A stretch of 64,000 bases of DNA, taken from positions 14,577,501 to 14,641,500 of the forward strand of contig CM065399.1 of the NCBI GenBank assembly GCA_033060915.1. The letters are read 5' to 3'. The position numbers and the translations under genes were made by a program. This DNA comes from Euryodendron excelsum. Taxonomy: Eukaryota > Streptophyta > Magnoliopsida > Ericales > Pentaphylacaceae. The notes below the pieces were generated by a model. That model was not told the DNA's origin, made no database searches, and was given only the letters and a program-made list of their open reading frames with translations. Positions 11,208 to 25,600 of the stretch are shown here, piece after piece (positions within the stretch are counted from its first letter, which is position 1; every line of letters begins with the position of its first letter).

Positions 11208-12294
11208 ATAATAAGGGAGAGGAAACTAAAAGAGTATAGAGTCAAATAGAATAAAAGTCTCCCTAAAAAAAAACACAAAAAAGAAAAGAAAAAAGAACGT
11301 ACGTACATATCATTTACCTTTCTTGAGGTTTGTGAAATGACAGACTCTTCCCCTTATTTTTTGATAAAGTTCGGCAGGGAAGTCATTTATGCACCTAAAG
11401 TTAACATTTCTTTAACAAAATTAAGGACACGGGAGGTTTCTTTGAATTTACCAAATTTATTTATTAAATTCAAGTAATTTTTAACTTATTTATTAAATTG
11501 AAGTCGCCCTTAAGGAAAAAACTTTTTTTTTTGAATTATTTTTATTTTTTTTAGTTCAATGGTCAATGATTTTCAAAATAACTTATGCACGCTTTGAATA
11601 ATTTTATTCTAATAAGATAAGTCATTCACGCCAGACTAAAATATTCACAAGAGAAATCTCTCGCGACCTCCCAAAAGCCTTGACTGATTGGGTTAACCCT
11701 AATTTCTTGATATCCAGTAGCGTTCAAACCTTACTCTATGATGGTCACATTAGTGCCAAAGCCTAAAAAGACCCTTGAGACATTATGATGCATTTATAAC
11801 ATAAACAGCACCTCTAGCAACAACAGCTCCACCAATCGTTACTGGGCAGTTAATGTGGTACACGTCACCCATCATTAGTGGGGATTAGTTAATGTGGTAC
11901 ACATAAGTCGGCACAAGTTGATGCTAGTAAAATCTAACATAAAACCGATGTTCAATAGTTGCCAAGAAACTGATTTGAAAATAAAAATTGGATTTTCACT
12001 TCGGTACAAATACAAATTTCGTTTTGAAATTTTGAAAAAACATTTTAAAAACGCTTAAAAAACTCTACGAAAATGATTTTTGAAACTTGAAGTATTGATT
12101 CTTATACATTTTTCCTTGTGTTTCTCAATATGTTCACTAAGTTTTCTAAAGATTTTTTTCTTTTATTTTGCCAAAGCTTCTCATTAGGATTCTTAGTAAA
12201 TTTATGAATTGATTCTTAATCACTTCTCTCCTTCCTATTTCTCTTATATTTTTCTCGCTTCTATTTACCCTTAGTGTTTCCTACTTCCCCTTTC
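11208..12294. other. intergenic DNA, no gene seen
   Basis: AT-rich sequence without a coding frame. From about 11955 it contains a repeat starting ATAGTTGCCAAGAAAC and rich in TTTTGAAA-type motifs; related copies appear near 25549 and 26450. The LINE poly(A) tail abuts it. Confidence 0.6.
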
Positions 12295-12454
12295 TTTTTT
12301 TTTTGATCGGTAAATAAAGTTTATAGATCAAAAGCATGTACAAAACTCAGGGCATACCCATAAGAAAAAATGAAAAGCCCCAAGCAAGATCTAGAGCATT
12401 ACAACTCCTCAAAAACTCAAAAGAGCTATGCAACTACAAAGCCAAGAATTAACA

Positions 12455-15400
12455 TCATTTTGCAAGTAGTTGTGTCCCTATAGAAAGATGAAAATGAGGA
12501 AATAAAGAGTGTAATACTCTGTACACCATAATCTGAATCTTTCTAATAACAGTAGCTGAGGATTGAATACTTCCTTCAAATATTCTTGCATTACGGGTGT
12601 CCCAAAGGATATATACGGTGCTTGCTAAGCCAATCCTCTTTGCTGCTGCTTGGATTCCATTACCCCTGTGTTCCTTGAGTATCCATTTGGTAGCAGCTTT
12701 GAGCGTGCTTAAAGCCCTGAAAAAGCCCAACCAATATTTGATAGCTGTCCAGACTTGTTGAACAAATGAACACTGAAAGAACAGGTGGTTTATAGATTTA
12801 GCTGCTGCCCGGCAAAAGGGGCATTGTTGGTCCTCAATAAGCACTCGAATATTATCTCTGGTCATCAAACTGTCCCTCATACCCAACCAGAAAATGAATG
12901 ACTGTTTGGGCACCATATTACAATGCCAGACAAGCTTCGGCCATTTAGCAATTGTTCCCTTCGGCCTAAAAAATTCATATACTGATTTGGAGTTCAAACT
13001 ACCTAAAGCAGTCCATTGTTCCATCTTGACTCTGGCTTCGGAAGCAGACCCTACTGCTGCAATTAATTTGTCCCTGATCTGCATAATTTGTTGCATCAAA
13101 CGAGAATTTTTCTTTTTGGCATGGATGCCCCAAATAGAACTTTGTGAAAGATAAATTTGGTGGACCCATTTGACCCATAGAGAATCCTTCTTGGCATGAA
13201 TGTTCCATAAATTCTTTGCCATCAAGGCCAAATTCCAAGTCTGTAAATCTTTGAAGCCAAGTCCTCCTTCCATTTTGGGCTTGCAAACCTCTTTCCAGGC
13301 CACTAAGGGTTGTTTATATTCAAAACACTTGCCACCCCAAAGAAAATTTCTGCACATTTGAGTGGCTTTCTCCCTGACCCCAGCCGGAATAGGCAAAATA
13401 GATAACCAGAAGCAGTTCACTCCTTGCAAAACAGTCTTGACCAGCTCAACTTTCCCAGCATAAGACATAGAAGCTCCTGTCCAAGCATTAATAGTATCTG
13501 CAATCTTGTTAATGAAAGGACTGTACTGAGCTATCGTTAATCTGGAGGCAGCCACTGGTATGCCAAGATATCGGAAGGGGAAATGACTCATTTCAAAACC
13601 TGTTAAGCCCTTAATAGCATCCAGGTCTTGCCGGCAAACACCTGCTGCAAACAAATTCGATTTGGTCATGTTAATTTCAAGACCAGAACATTGCCCAAAA
13701 ACTTGCAGATTATCCATTAGAAGCCTAACTGAGGTAACATCCCCTCTAGAAAAAAGGATTAAATCATCGGCAAAGGCTAAGTGAGTCAAATTCAGCCCTT
13801 CACATTTGGGATGAAAGTTAAAATCAGGATTATATTTCAATTTTCCAAGCAATCTAGAAAGATATTCCAAACATAATACAAAAAGGAAGGGAGATAGAGG
13901 GTCCCCCTGTCTAAGGCCTTGTTGCCCCTTGAAAAAGCCATGCAGAGAGCCATTGAGGGAGAGGGAGAATGAAGTGCTGGAGATGCACTGCATAGTCCAT
14001 CTCACAAATAAATTTGGAAATCCCAAAGCGACAAGCAGATCTTGCACAAAACCCCAATTTATGGTGTCATATGCCTTCTTGAGATCAATCTTCAAACTGC
14101 ACCGAGGTGAAATCCTGCTCCAGCAATAATTCTTCATCAACTCCTGAACAAGATATATGTTTTCTACCATACTCCTGTTTTGAATAAAGGCTGATTAGGC
14201 ATGATCCACCAATTTATCCAAAATAGGAGCTATCCGAGAAGTTAAGATCTTAGAGATGACTTTGTAAATCACATTACAGCAGGCTATTGGTCTGAAATCC
14301 TCCACTCTAGATGCATTACTGGATTTAGGGATCAAGGCAAGGGTAGAGTGGTTCACCTGTTTAAGAAGCTGCCCTGACTCAAAAAATTCTTGAATTGCTT
14401 CACAAAAATCCCCCCCTATAATATTCCATGCTTTTTTGAAAAAATAGGAAGAATATCCATCAGGCCCAGGGGCCTTGTCATCACTAATACTGAACAAGGC
14501 AGCCTTGATTTCTTCCGTTGTCACTGCTTGAATAAGAGCAGTGGCTTGAGTTTCCTCCAAGATTTTACCTTCCAAAACAATGCCCCTGTCCAGTTGAGAA
14601 CACCCAGCAGTTGTCCCAAGTAATTTCTGATAATATTCCACAAAGGCAGAACTAACCTGTTGATGTGAAGAAGACATTGAACCATCAGCTAAAGTAATGG
14701 ACACAATCTGGTTCTTAACTCTCCTGCTTTTAATCAAATCATGAAAGAATTTTGTCCCCTTGTCACTATCTTTCAAGTACTTGGCCTTAGCCAATTGGGA
14801 GCAAAAACTTCTATTAGCTTCAGCTAGCTTGATAGCATTAGATTTCAACTTGATCACTTTTCTCTGCAGCACCCCATCCACTGGGTTGTTATGCAAAAGT
14901 ATCTGGGCTGCCTCCAAATCAGATTCTGCTGCCACAGCCCTAGAGGAAATGTGGGAGAAGTGTTTCTTGTTCAAAACTTTCAATGGCTCCTTAAGAGCCT
15001 TCAACTTCATGCATAGTCTAAACATAGAGCAGCCCCTAACATGCATCTGCCAGTTCCTCTCAACTGTAGCCATGAACTCCTCATGTTCCACCCACATATT
15101 GAAAAATTTGAAAGGAATAGCACCAAACTGTGTGTTGTCAAACAGTGTGACCACACAATGGGCATGATCAGACAAACTCCCTGGCAGCCCAAAATTGGCA
15201 AAAGCCCTAAGGCCTTCACCATTCCATTTAACATTGATCATAGCTCTATCGAGCTTACTCCAAACTGTATTATTAGTCCACGTGAGAAAAGTTCCTGAGT
15301 AGTTCACATCAGCCAAACCCACCACATTGCAACAATGTTGAAAATCCCTCATTTCATAAAGTGAAACAGGAAGACCATTGCTCTTCTCCTCAACATTCAA

Positions 15401-15833
15401 CACATTATTGAAATCTCCAAGCAAGATCCAAGGAACATCAATTGAAGAGTGTAATCTGCATATATTTTCCCACAGGGGTCTCCTTCCAACCACATTGTTG
15501 TAGGCAAAAACAAAACTAATGCAAAAAGTAGTCGAGGTGACCAAACAGGTTGCCATGCAATGAATAACCTGCTCGGAACTATCAACTACCTGTAATTGCA
15601 CTTTAGCTGCATTCCAAAAAATCAAGATTCTGCCCCCAGGATGTTGCTGGAAGTTATCAATAGACTGCCATCTCCTGAATTTATGTTTGACAATATCTAA
15701 AATCCTTGGATTCTTCAACTTAGTTTCCAAAATTCCCATTACATCAATCTTGTTCTTTCTAATATGGGCCAAAACCCCCATTTTGTTTAAAGGGCTTGTT
15801 AAAACCCCTAACATTCCAACTGGACACAATCAT
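12455..15833 (-). pseudogene. LINE ORF2: endonuclease and reverse transcriptase, broken
   Basis: The likely start is the ATG at 15833 (MIVSSWNVRGFNKPF), only 8 bases after the ORF1 stop. After about 17 codons the frame must shift by one base at the T run 15781-15784 (A run on the coding strand) to enter the long frame that runs from 15829. That frame has the apurinic-type endonuclease (ILETKL, LLGDFNNVL, SDHAHCVV). A TAA stop at 14195-14197 interrupts it next to SAFIQNRSM. It then resumes in the same frame with reverse transcriptase motifs QGLRQGDPLSPFLF and LAFADDLILF and a C-terminal zinc-binding region (CPFC ... HLFFQC) and ends at 12455. About 1120 codons in all, usual for plant L1 elements. 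Confidence 0.93.
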
Positions 15834-15841
15834 CAGGCACA

Positions 15842-15993
15842 TCAAAGAGGGGAGTCATCCCCCATGCCTGCACAAAAAACGGCCAAAGGATTAGGAACCC
15901 CTTTATTGGCAGCCTTATTTTTTCTCTTATTCTGCTTAGTAGACTGAGCATTGTTCAACACTCCCCCAGAAAAAGCAACTTCTACATTCTTAT

Positions 15994-16034
<41 letters not shown>

Positions 16035-17578
16035 AGTGCCAAAGGAGCTGCCTTATCAGCTATAGAACTTGCAATCTGCTTACCAGACTGGGAAACCTGG
16101 GCAGATCGAGCAGACCCTGCAATTTCTAAGTCCCTCTGACCCCTTAATGAAGCTGGCCTAGTCTGAATATGCTCAACATCTGGCCCCAAAATCTGCTTAG
16201 CTGCCACAAATTCTGACTCTGAACCTGAATCTGTTGTTTCCACCTCTGGTTGAGCCTGGTCTTCTGAGACTGTACCTGCTGGATTTTTATCTTTCTGTTG
16301 TTGATCTGTAGCTGTTTTCTTTGTTCCAGACATCTGATTTAGCCCTGTAACCTTTCCTACCACTGAAGTCGTTGCCACAGCTTGAGTGTTGCTGGTCCTT
16401 GCTGAAGCTGCCACTAGAATAGCATTAGTCCCACCTGTTGTCCCCACATTATTTTTCCCAGCTATTGCAGCAACTGCCTTTTTGAACTTGTCATCTGCCC
16501 TGGCTTTGACTTGGCATCCCTCCAAAGAGTGTCCAGCCACCTTGCAATGGGTACAAAATCGAGGCAGATTCTCATAGAAAATGGATTGCTCCTTCAAATT
16601 ACCATTAGGAAGTAACAAATCAATAGACTGCTTTATCTCCTTGGCAACATCGATCTCCACCAAAGCTCTGGCATATGACACCCTCTCTCTGTGAGCTGTC
16701 AGTTTGTCAGTGTAAATTGGTTTACCGATTCTGGAACAAATCTTACTCAACACACTAGAACCCCATAGGGACAGAGGCAGGTTCTTGAATTGTACCCATA
16801 CTGGAAACTTACTCAGTTCATCATTCTCAAAACTGAAGTATTGAGACATAACCTTAAGCAACAAAGGTCTACCAAAGACAATATAAGGGCCACCTTGCAT
16901 GACATGCATTTGGTTCTCTTCGTTCTCAAACTTAAAAATGATCCACCCGCTATTATGGAAGTGGGTAGACACATTCTGCACCTTCCAAGAATTCACAATC
17001 ATTTTGAGAGCATTTCTGCCTGGGAATCGTCCTCCAAAATAGCCCACTAGGCAGAATTTCCAAGGGTTCCAAGAATCAATGACTTCATCATCATCAATCT
17101 TGACTGGCCCCTCATCTTCCATAGCCACGTGAACCAACTTGCCCGCATTGCTGGGCTGCCTGTTGCTAGCAAAGAGACTAACGAATGAACCTCTCCTTGA
17201 CTGTTCAACCTGTTGTGGCCTAGAAGAGACCTCCCCACTGACCTCCGTCTCTGGAACTTCACTTTCCAAGGCATTGTTATTCTCTATCCCATGTCCTCAA
17301 ACACCTGACGTGCATTCAATTGTATCTTCTTCTCCTAGAGTTACAGAAGCATCATCAGAGTTAGGATGACCCACCTCCTGGCCCTCCAAGATAGTAGGTA
17401 GCCCTCCACCTGACTCCTTCAAACGTCCTAGGCCCACACGAGCATTCTTGGAAACATCCTCTACCGTCGCTTTCGCACATTGTGCTCCCTGTTTCACAGC
17501 ATTTCCTTGAGCCTTAGCAAGCTTCGTTGATGTACTAGGATGCCCCTTCCTCTGCTGTTTGTTCTTGCCTTTGCCCAT
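15842..17578 (-). pseudogene. LINE ORF1: gag-like RNA-binding protein, broken
   Basis: The ATG at 17578 opens a basic N-terminus (MGKGKNKQQRKG). An in-frame TGA at 17297-17299 interrupts it after about 93 codons; the same frame then runs open to 15842. The part after the stop has a DUF4283-like domain (NPWKFCLVGYFGGRFPGRNAL) and a zinc knuckle FCTHCKVAGHSLEGC. Its C-terminus has a proline run of about 13 residues encoded by a 38-base homopolymer. The protein would coat LINE RNA. The in-frame stop suggests a single base change rather than a deletion. Confidence 0.9.
15996..16033. repeat. 38-base poly(G) tract
   Basis: An uninterrupted run of 38 G (C on the LINE coding strand), read as poly-proline in ORF1. 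Such long G homopolymers are rare in plant genomes and hard to sequence, so the true length is uncertain. Confidence 0.9.
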
Positions 17579-17880
17579 TCTCACGGGCAAGGCACACCGC
17601 AACAAAAAACACCAGAAATTCTCACCCCAGCAAGATACCACTGTTCCAGAGCATCCAAACCAAGAAAAAAACGCAAACCCTAGGTTTTAGGCACCAGCGA
17701 ATTGAAGCTGAGGTTATACTGCCCCAATCTCTAGCAGGTCGTTCTCCAGATGAACCAGATCCGAAATGAGGAAAATCAATCCAGGAAAGATGCAGCAAGC
17801 TGAGGCACCGAAATTCCAAAGGGAACTCCAGTTGAGAGCTTCTCTCTCTTACCCCTTCTCTCTCTCTCTCTTGGAAACCC

Positions 17881-18536
17881 CTTTTCTTTCATCCTGGCAA
17901 CAATGGTTAACCTACAAGTCATCTATTGAGATTTTGCTTTTGTTTCTTACAATTTCCTGGTATTCAATCAAACCTCATAGTATGTAGTCAAAAACCAAAA
18001 CAAGCACTATGACCTGGCCCCAATACATTCAAAGCTTTAAATGTGAAAAAATCCTTAAGCCTCTAAAAGGGTACGTTCTATAAGAAGGCATATGTATCAG
18101 CATCATTTATCCTTAGTACTTCAATCTTATCCAAATTCAGTGCACCCACATCTAACATTAACTAGTTTCAACATAAATGAAGTTTTATGGGCACCAAACT
18201 CCAGAGGCCAAAACAGAGGAAGCCACAAACAGAACAAAATAATGGAGAGAAATAAAAAGCCAAATATTTTCCTTTTTCATTTTTGTTAACAAAATCATAC
18301 TCAAATGCAGCTACAGTCTAAACCACACAGCCCAAATACTCCCAACTTTATTCAAACCCATTTGGTTCTCTTCAACAGTGAAGAAACCTTTTCTTTCTCT
18401 CAACATCCCACCACCAAACACAACCCAGCACAAAAAAAAAAGAAAAAAAGAAAAAATGGAAATCTACCAATCTTCTTCAAATCAAATGGTAAAAGAAAAC
18501 AATCATGCCGCTCAAATATTGTCTTCTGAACTCTCC
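17881..18536 (-). other. SAHH 3' untranslated and downstream region
   Basis: No coding frame. Read on the minus strand this is the 3' region of SAHH. It includes an A/T-rich part with a T-rich run on the gene strand (18430-18460 region) and a polyadenylation-like AATAAA at 18347-18352. Beyond about 18300 there is plain AT-rich DNA up to the LINE. Confidence 0.6.
18347..18352 (-). terminator. AATAAA polyadenylation signal of SAHH
   Basis: AATAAA on the minus strand about 185 bases after the SAHH stop codon, a normal distance for a plant 3' UTR. Plant signals are loose, so other sites may be used too. Confidence 0.5.
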
Positions 18537-20900
<2,364 letters not shown>

Positions 20901-20991
20901 GATTGAATACACAGTGACAGATTCACTCTCTATCTCTCTCTCTAGGTTGTGAGAGGGAGTTGTGGACAGGGAAGTTGAAGAAGAGGCAGAG

Positions 20992-21000
20992 GTATAAATA
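20992..21000 (-). promoter_or_regulatory. TATA-like box upstream of SAHH
   Basis: On the minus strand the sequence reads TATTTATACC, about 92-100 bases before the SAHH ATG. It is followed by a leader containing GA/CT-rich runs (20930-20945), typical of plant 5' UTRs. The transcription start would be expected near 20965. Confidence 0.5.
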
Positions 21001-21488
21001 AGTTTCAGGAGGTGAGATGGACGGTCAGGATTTGTTTGGGGTGTGGGTGGGAAGAGGGTTGAGTCAAAGAGTAGATTTAGATCTTAGCCCTAGTTTGGTA
21101 GATCTGGCAAAAGGCCCATCAACGTCGGGTTCGGAGGATGGTGTTGGAATTTGGATCCGCTTGTGTCGAACTTGATTGGTTAAGAGTTTAGCTCATTATT
21201 TTTTTACAGCACAACTTCATAAATCACTTTTTATTATGAATTTTGCTTTACTATTTAATTATAATTTCAGTTAAGTAGTAAGTGAATTTTTGTAGCGCAA
21301 TAATACCAAATTACAATCCATATAAATTTAAGTGTTATAATAAAGAGAAGAAATGATGTGATTATGAAAGGTAAAAATCATAACAAAAATATTTTTTCGC
21401 TAGAAAATCTTGTTGTTTATAGAGCCATGGAGCATTATGTGCAAGAGCCGAGTCATAATTGAACATGTAATCGTTAAAATCACTTAAA
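21001..21488. other. SAHH upstream region, no gene
   Basis: Putative promoter sequence. It includes an ACCAAAC motif on the minus strand (21093-21099) that fits the loose AC-element consensus for MYB factors. Further upstream the sequence becomes plain AT-rich. Confidence 0.4.
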
Positions 21489-21696
21489 GTCTGTTTGGTA
21501 TAGATAGTTTAAAAAAAGCTAAATTAAAAAAAAACAAAAAAGAAAAAAACTTTTAGCTTTTAGTTTTTTTTAACTTGTTTTAAATGAAAAAAGCCAAAAA
21601 AGCTAAAAGTTAAAAGTTTATGTAACAAATGATTCTAAGTTTTTTGGCTTAAAAAAAGTAAAACCCCAAAAAAAAAAAATTTAACCAAACGCACCC
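21489..21696. mobile_element. 208-bp MITE-like inverted-repeat element
   Basis: Starts GTCTGTTTGGTA and ends TAACCAAACGCACCC, which are imperfect inverted repeats. TTAAA is found directly outside both ends (21484-21488 and 21697-21701). The interior is A/T-rich and partly self-complementary (AAAGCTAAA against TTTTAGCTTTT). It has no coding capacity. The class is uncertain. Confidence 0.55.
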
Positions 21697-21752
21697 TTAA
21701 AATTTAGACAATGAGGTCCATTACATTGGAGATTTAGAGCATGTTCTCTTTT

Positions 21753-21756
<4 letters not shown>

Positions 21757-21808
<52 letters not shown>
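21757..21808. repeat. (TC)n(TA)n microsatellite
   Basis: A run of CT/TC followed directly by a TA run. Non-coding, about 0.9 kb upstream of the SAHH start. Confidence 0.95.
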
Positions 21809-22272
21809 GTTGTAATACTTTTTGGCTTCTAATTATTTTGGTTAGTATGTTTCTCTTTTTTGTTTCTTTTTCTTTTTAACTTTGATCATTTGCTCGCTTA
21901 TTGTTTTATTTTCAAGACCACTCAAATAATTGCTGTAACCATGGAATCAAGGCTAATTAATGGTACTTAAATTTTGAATAAAATCTTAAAAAACAAGAGA
22001 AAAGCTTGAGATAAAATTTCTTTTACTAGTTATAGAGGTTCTTTTACTATTTATAGAGGATAAATGCACAATCAATCCGCTTTGAGCAGTGGTTGGTTCG
22101 GAACAAATTTCTAATGGTACAAACAGTACAAACTATTATTACTCAAAGTTAAATAATCAAAGGAACTGCTACGTAAGATGCTATTGAGAAAGAACTAAAT
22201 GTTGTTTGTATTTTAATAGAATTGTATTGTTGCGGTAATAGATTCATCCTTTTTGGATAAGTAATTATGGCG

Positions 22273-22611
22273 AGTGACGGACGCTAGGGCAGGCGGGGGC
22301 CACGGCCCTTCCAAAGTTAAAATTTTTTTTTTATACCGTATAAATTTTTGAATATTCAGTGTATTGCCTCCCTTTAAAGTTTCAAAATTTCATTTCATCC
22401 TTGTAGATTTTTAGATATTTAGAATACAATATGATGTATTGGCACGGCCGAAGTTTTTAAATTTTACTTCACTCTTGTAAATTTTTAAAAATTTAGAATA
22501 CTATATAGTGTATTGTTCATCAAAAAAAAAAAAAAAATTTCTTAACCCTTCTTTTAACAAAAAAAATTTTTTTTTGGCCCCCCCTCCACCAAAGACCTGA
22601 GTCCATCACTA
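22273..22611. mobile_element. short element with inverted ends (AGTGACGGAC / GTCCATCACT)
   Basis: The left end AGTGACGGACGCTAGGGC and the right end, read in reverse, TAGTGATGGACTCAGG are similar, and both are followed inward by a G-rich GGGGGCCA-like stretch. The interior is AT-rich with two related segments around ATTTTTAGATATTTAGAATAC and ATTTTTAAAAATTTAGAATAC. No target duplication was found and no gene is present. Confidence 0.45.
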
Positions 22612-25600
22612 GCTATGGATTAAACTGAACATTCTGAAGCAGGTGAAAACCCCTATTATCACGTCCAAGGAGGTTACTACGTTGATTGCCTCTTCTCACC
22701 TTTTTTTGGCTCAACAAAAAAAAAGGTTAAATATTTAAAATTTATATTAGAGAAATCAAATATATAGGAGGAAAAAATCATAATACCAGTAGTACCTAAA
22801 AGCAAAGTACTATTAATTATGGAGAAGAACTCACATTTTTTAATTCCTAAGCATATAGAGCATTGCTATTGAAAGATCTCATCTTAAAATTTCAAATTCC
22901 ATAATTAAAGACTATATTGTAACCAACTAATTCTCGAATCCCCGAATTTGTTACCATGCAGTTGAGGATCTTCTGTGACCCTCATTAAAATTGGATTCCA
23001 ATGTGATTAAAAATTCAAACATGCTTTCAAATCAAATTCAATAATTCAAATTCAAAGTAGATTTGTAACGTTTTATACCAATCTACTGGTACTCAACTGA
23101 ACTTATGGTGGTTAAGATCAAAATTAAAAACTCCAATAAACTAATCATATAAGCAATCTATGAAACAATACGGTCGAATAATGTAATTAGTTTATATATA
23201 AAATCATAAGCATATAAATAATTCAAGCCGAGTGTGGGACTGTGGAGTGGGTTCTTACTTTGTATATGGAATAAAATGTCATATTCAAATTGCTTATTCT
23301 GATCCTCTTTTGCGCAATCAAATATGGAATAAAATTAAACATGAGATTATTATTTCAATCCCATGGCCTTAACCCAAGAAACAAACATGCCCATATGGCT
23401 AAAATTGATTACGGAACTTAAAAAACACAGGTTTTCAGATATGTATTTTTGCCCAATAGCTAGTTTTATCATTTTCTTTCTCTGAAAGTTTTGTCTTTTA
23501 ATTTGTTAAGGCTATAGATAAACAAAATGGTGGAGGACTTCATAGGGATGAATATTCCTCCCTTGCATAAATGTATAAATCCTTTAGGCTCCATTTTGAA
23601 CACAAAAAGTGAGAATGAAAAGAGAGAAAATCATAGAAGATTTCATTTTTCCCTTTGTTTGAAAGTGTTAGAAGATTATTGAATAATAAAATAAAAATAT
23701 GAAGGAGAAACATGGAGTTACAACTAAAAAGAAAATCATTTCCTATAACATGGTAAGAAAATTTTGGAATCTCATAGGAAAAGAAATAGGTAAATTTATA
23801 AATAAGAGTAATTTCTCTCCTTTACTTTCTTTTCTTTCTTTTTTTATTATTTATGTTTTCCCCTCTTATTTTCTTTCTTTTTTCTTCCTAGGAACCAAAG
23901 GGATTAATTTGAGCATCAAACGATCATTTGCGCCGTATATTGATTTGCATATGAGGTTGGATTTTGGCACAACAATAACATTGCCATATAAAAACACGAA
24001 ACCATCGTTTATGGCACAGGCGAGAAAGGTTGAGTGAATCTAACACTCTTCAAATTTTTAATAGTAGAAGAAGTCTCGTGCACTGGATTGCTTATTTATT
24101 TTAATTAATCTCCATAATGCCTAAGAATTAGAGAGGTTGGTGGGGGGTTTAGCAATTGCTAATTGGTTTAAAACCATTTGATCAAGCCTTGATCATAAGA
24201 TATATTTTGTGTGGATTTTTAAGTTGGTGGGAGCAATGAGCTCAAAAATAAGAGATACCACACCTCACTTTGTCATTTTGGTTTTTTTGCTAATCCACTG
24301 CTGCCCCATGACCACCTGCTATATTGTCTGCTATACGTGTGTATGTATATATATGATTGATAGAAGAATAACAATCTAAAAAGATTAGAGGATGGTAATG
24401 GCCTAACGGGTCACCATGAATTTGGTAGCAGCCGAGGGGTATGGTGAGTATATTGGCTCATTAGGCTATGCTTTGCATCCAAAAAGACAAACATGTAAGG
24501 CTACATGCCCTTAGCAACTGGATGGAGGAAAACACAGATCAGTTTGGTGGCAAGGAATTAATTCTGATCCTAAGTAACCGATTTACAATACGGGTGCAGG
24601 TGCTCGAACAGAAATGCAAGAGCATTATTTGCAAAAATATATCAAATGAGGAAGCGTTTCAAAAACTTGTGTACACATATATAAATATATCTAACTATAA
24701 CCATATAGACATATATGTTCTTAAATAATTTATAACTTTTGTGTGCATTAATTTCTTCAAAGAATACTTAAATTTATTGTATTTGAAATAAATAAAAGAA
24801 ACACAACAATCACATCAGTCATTTGTTTGCTTAATTACAAAAGATTTTATCCAAAATCTCAATAAAGATGTGTTATTTTGTATATTAATACCACAACAAT
24901 ATACAACCAAGTAATGGTCAAAACTAGAATTTGAAGATTTGACTATTCGAGTTTGAGGATTTAACCATTAGAGTTCGTCTGTTTCATAGTGATTGGCTCT
25001 CCCAATCCACCAGTTCCAAGATTCTGAGTTCGAGAAGAGATTATTCACCTGATTAGAAGGATTAGGTTACATGGGTTATTAGCAGAACTGTGGAAACCCA
25101 ACAAAATATGAGTGTTTAGTATGATGTATTTTCATAATCAATAAAATCAAGAAAAGAAAGAAGTTAAAGATGAAGAAATGGCTCATCTTGAGCTGAAATT
25201 CTCAAATGCTAGATAGAAACAAACATGAATTGCTTTATGTAATAATTTTTTATTTTCTAATTAATTTAAAAATAATGAATTTATAAACTGCTTAATTTAA
25301 TTATGTGCTGATATTGAAAATGGCATATTTAATACATTTTAAATTTAGATCAGATAATTTTACATTTAACAAGTTCATCGAATCAAAATTTACATGAAGA
25401 ATGTGACCTTTGTAAAATTTTGAATTCTTTTCTTTTAGTAGTAATTCATCTAATTATTTTACTTGTGAACAAACTAATTTTAAGATAGCCTAATTTGTAA
25501 TTTTTAATAAAGCAATACGCACTGAATTTCTTATATGGTGGGGGTTCACAGCATAGTTACCAAGAAACTCTCCTCAAGAGAGGAAACTCTCTCCCAAAAT

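Larger units (their letters stand above)
12295..17880 (-). mobile_element. L1-type LINE retrotransposon, near full length, inactivated
   Basis: A minus-strand non-LTR element with ORF1 (gag-like) followed by ORF2 (endonuclease plus reverse transcriptase), ending in a 10-base poly(A) (T run at 12295-12304). The 3' end reads TTTATTTACCGATC then A's. The 5' boundary is not fixed: ORF1 starts at 17578 and pyrimidine-rich DNA begins by about 17840-17900. I found no exact target duplication. Coding lesions are one stop in ORF1, a one-base length change near the start of ORF2 and one stop in ORF2, so it is dead but not old. It lies 0.5-0.7 kb beyond the SAHH stop codon, in the same orientation. Confidence 0.93.

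Noticed and set aside
23699..24037. 112-codon open frame in intergenic DNA
   Set aside because: Hydrophobic-looking only because of T-rich codons; no domain, no splice or coding bias, no neighbours.
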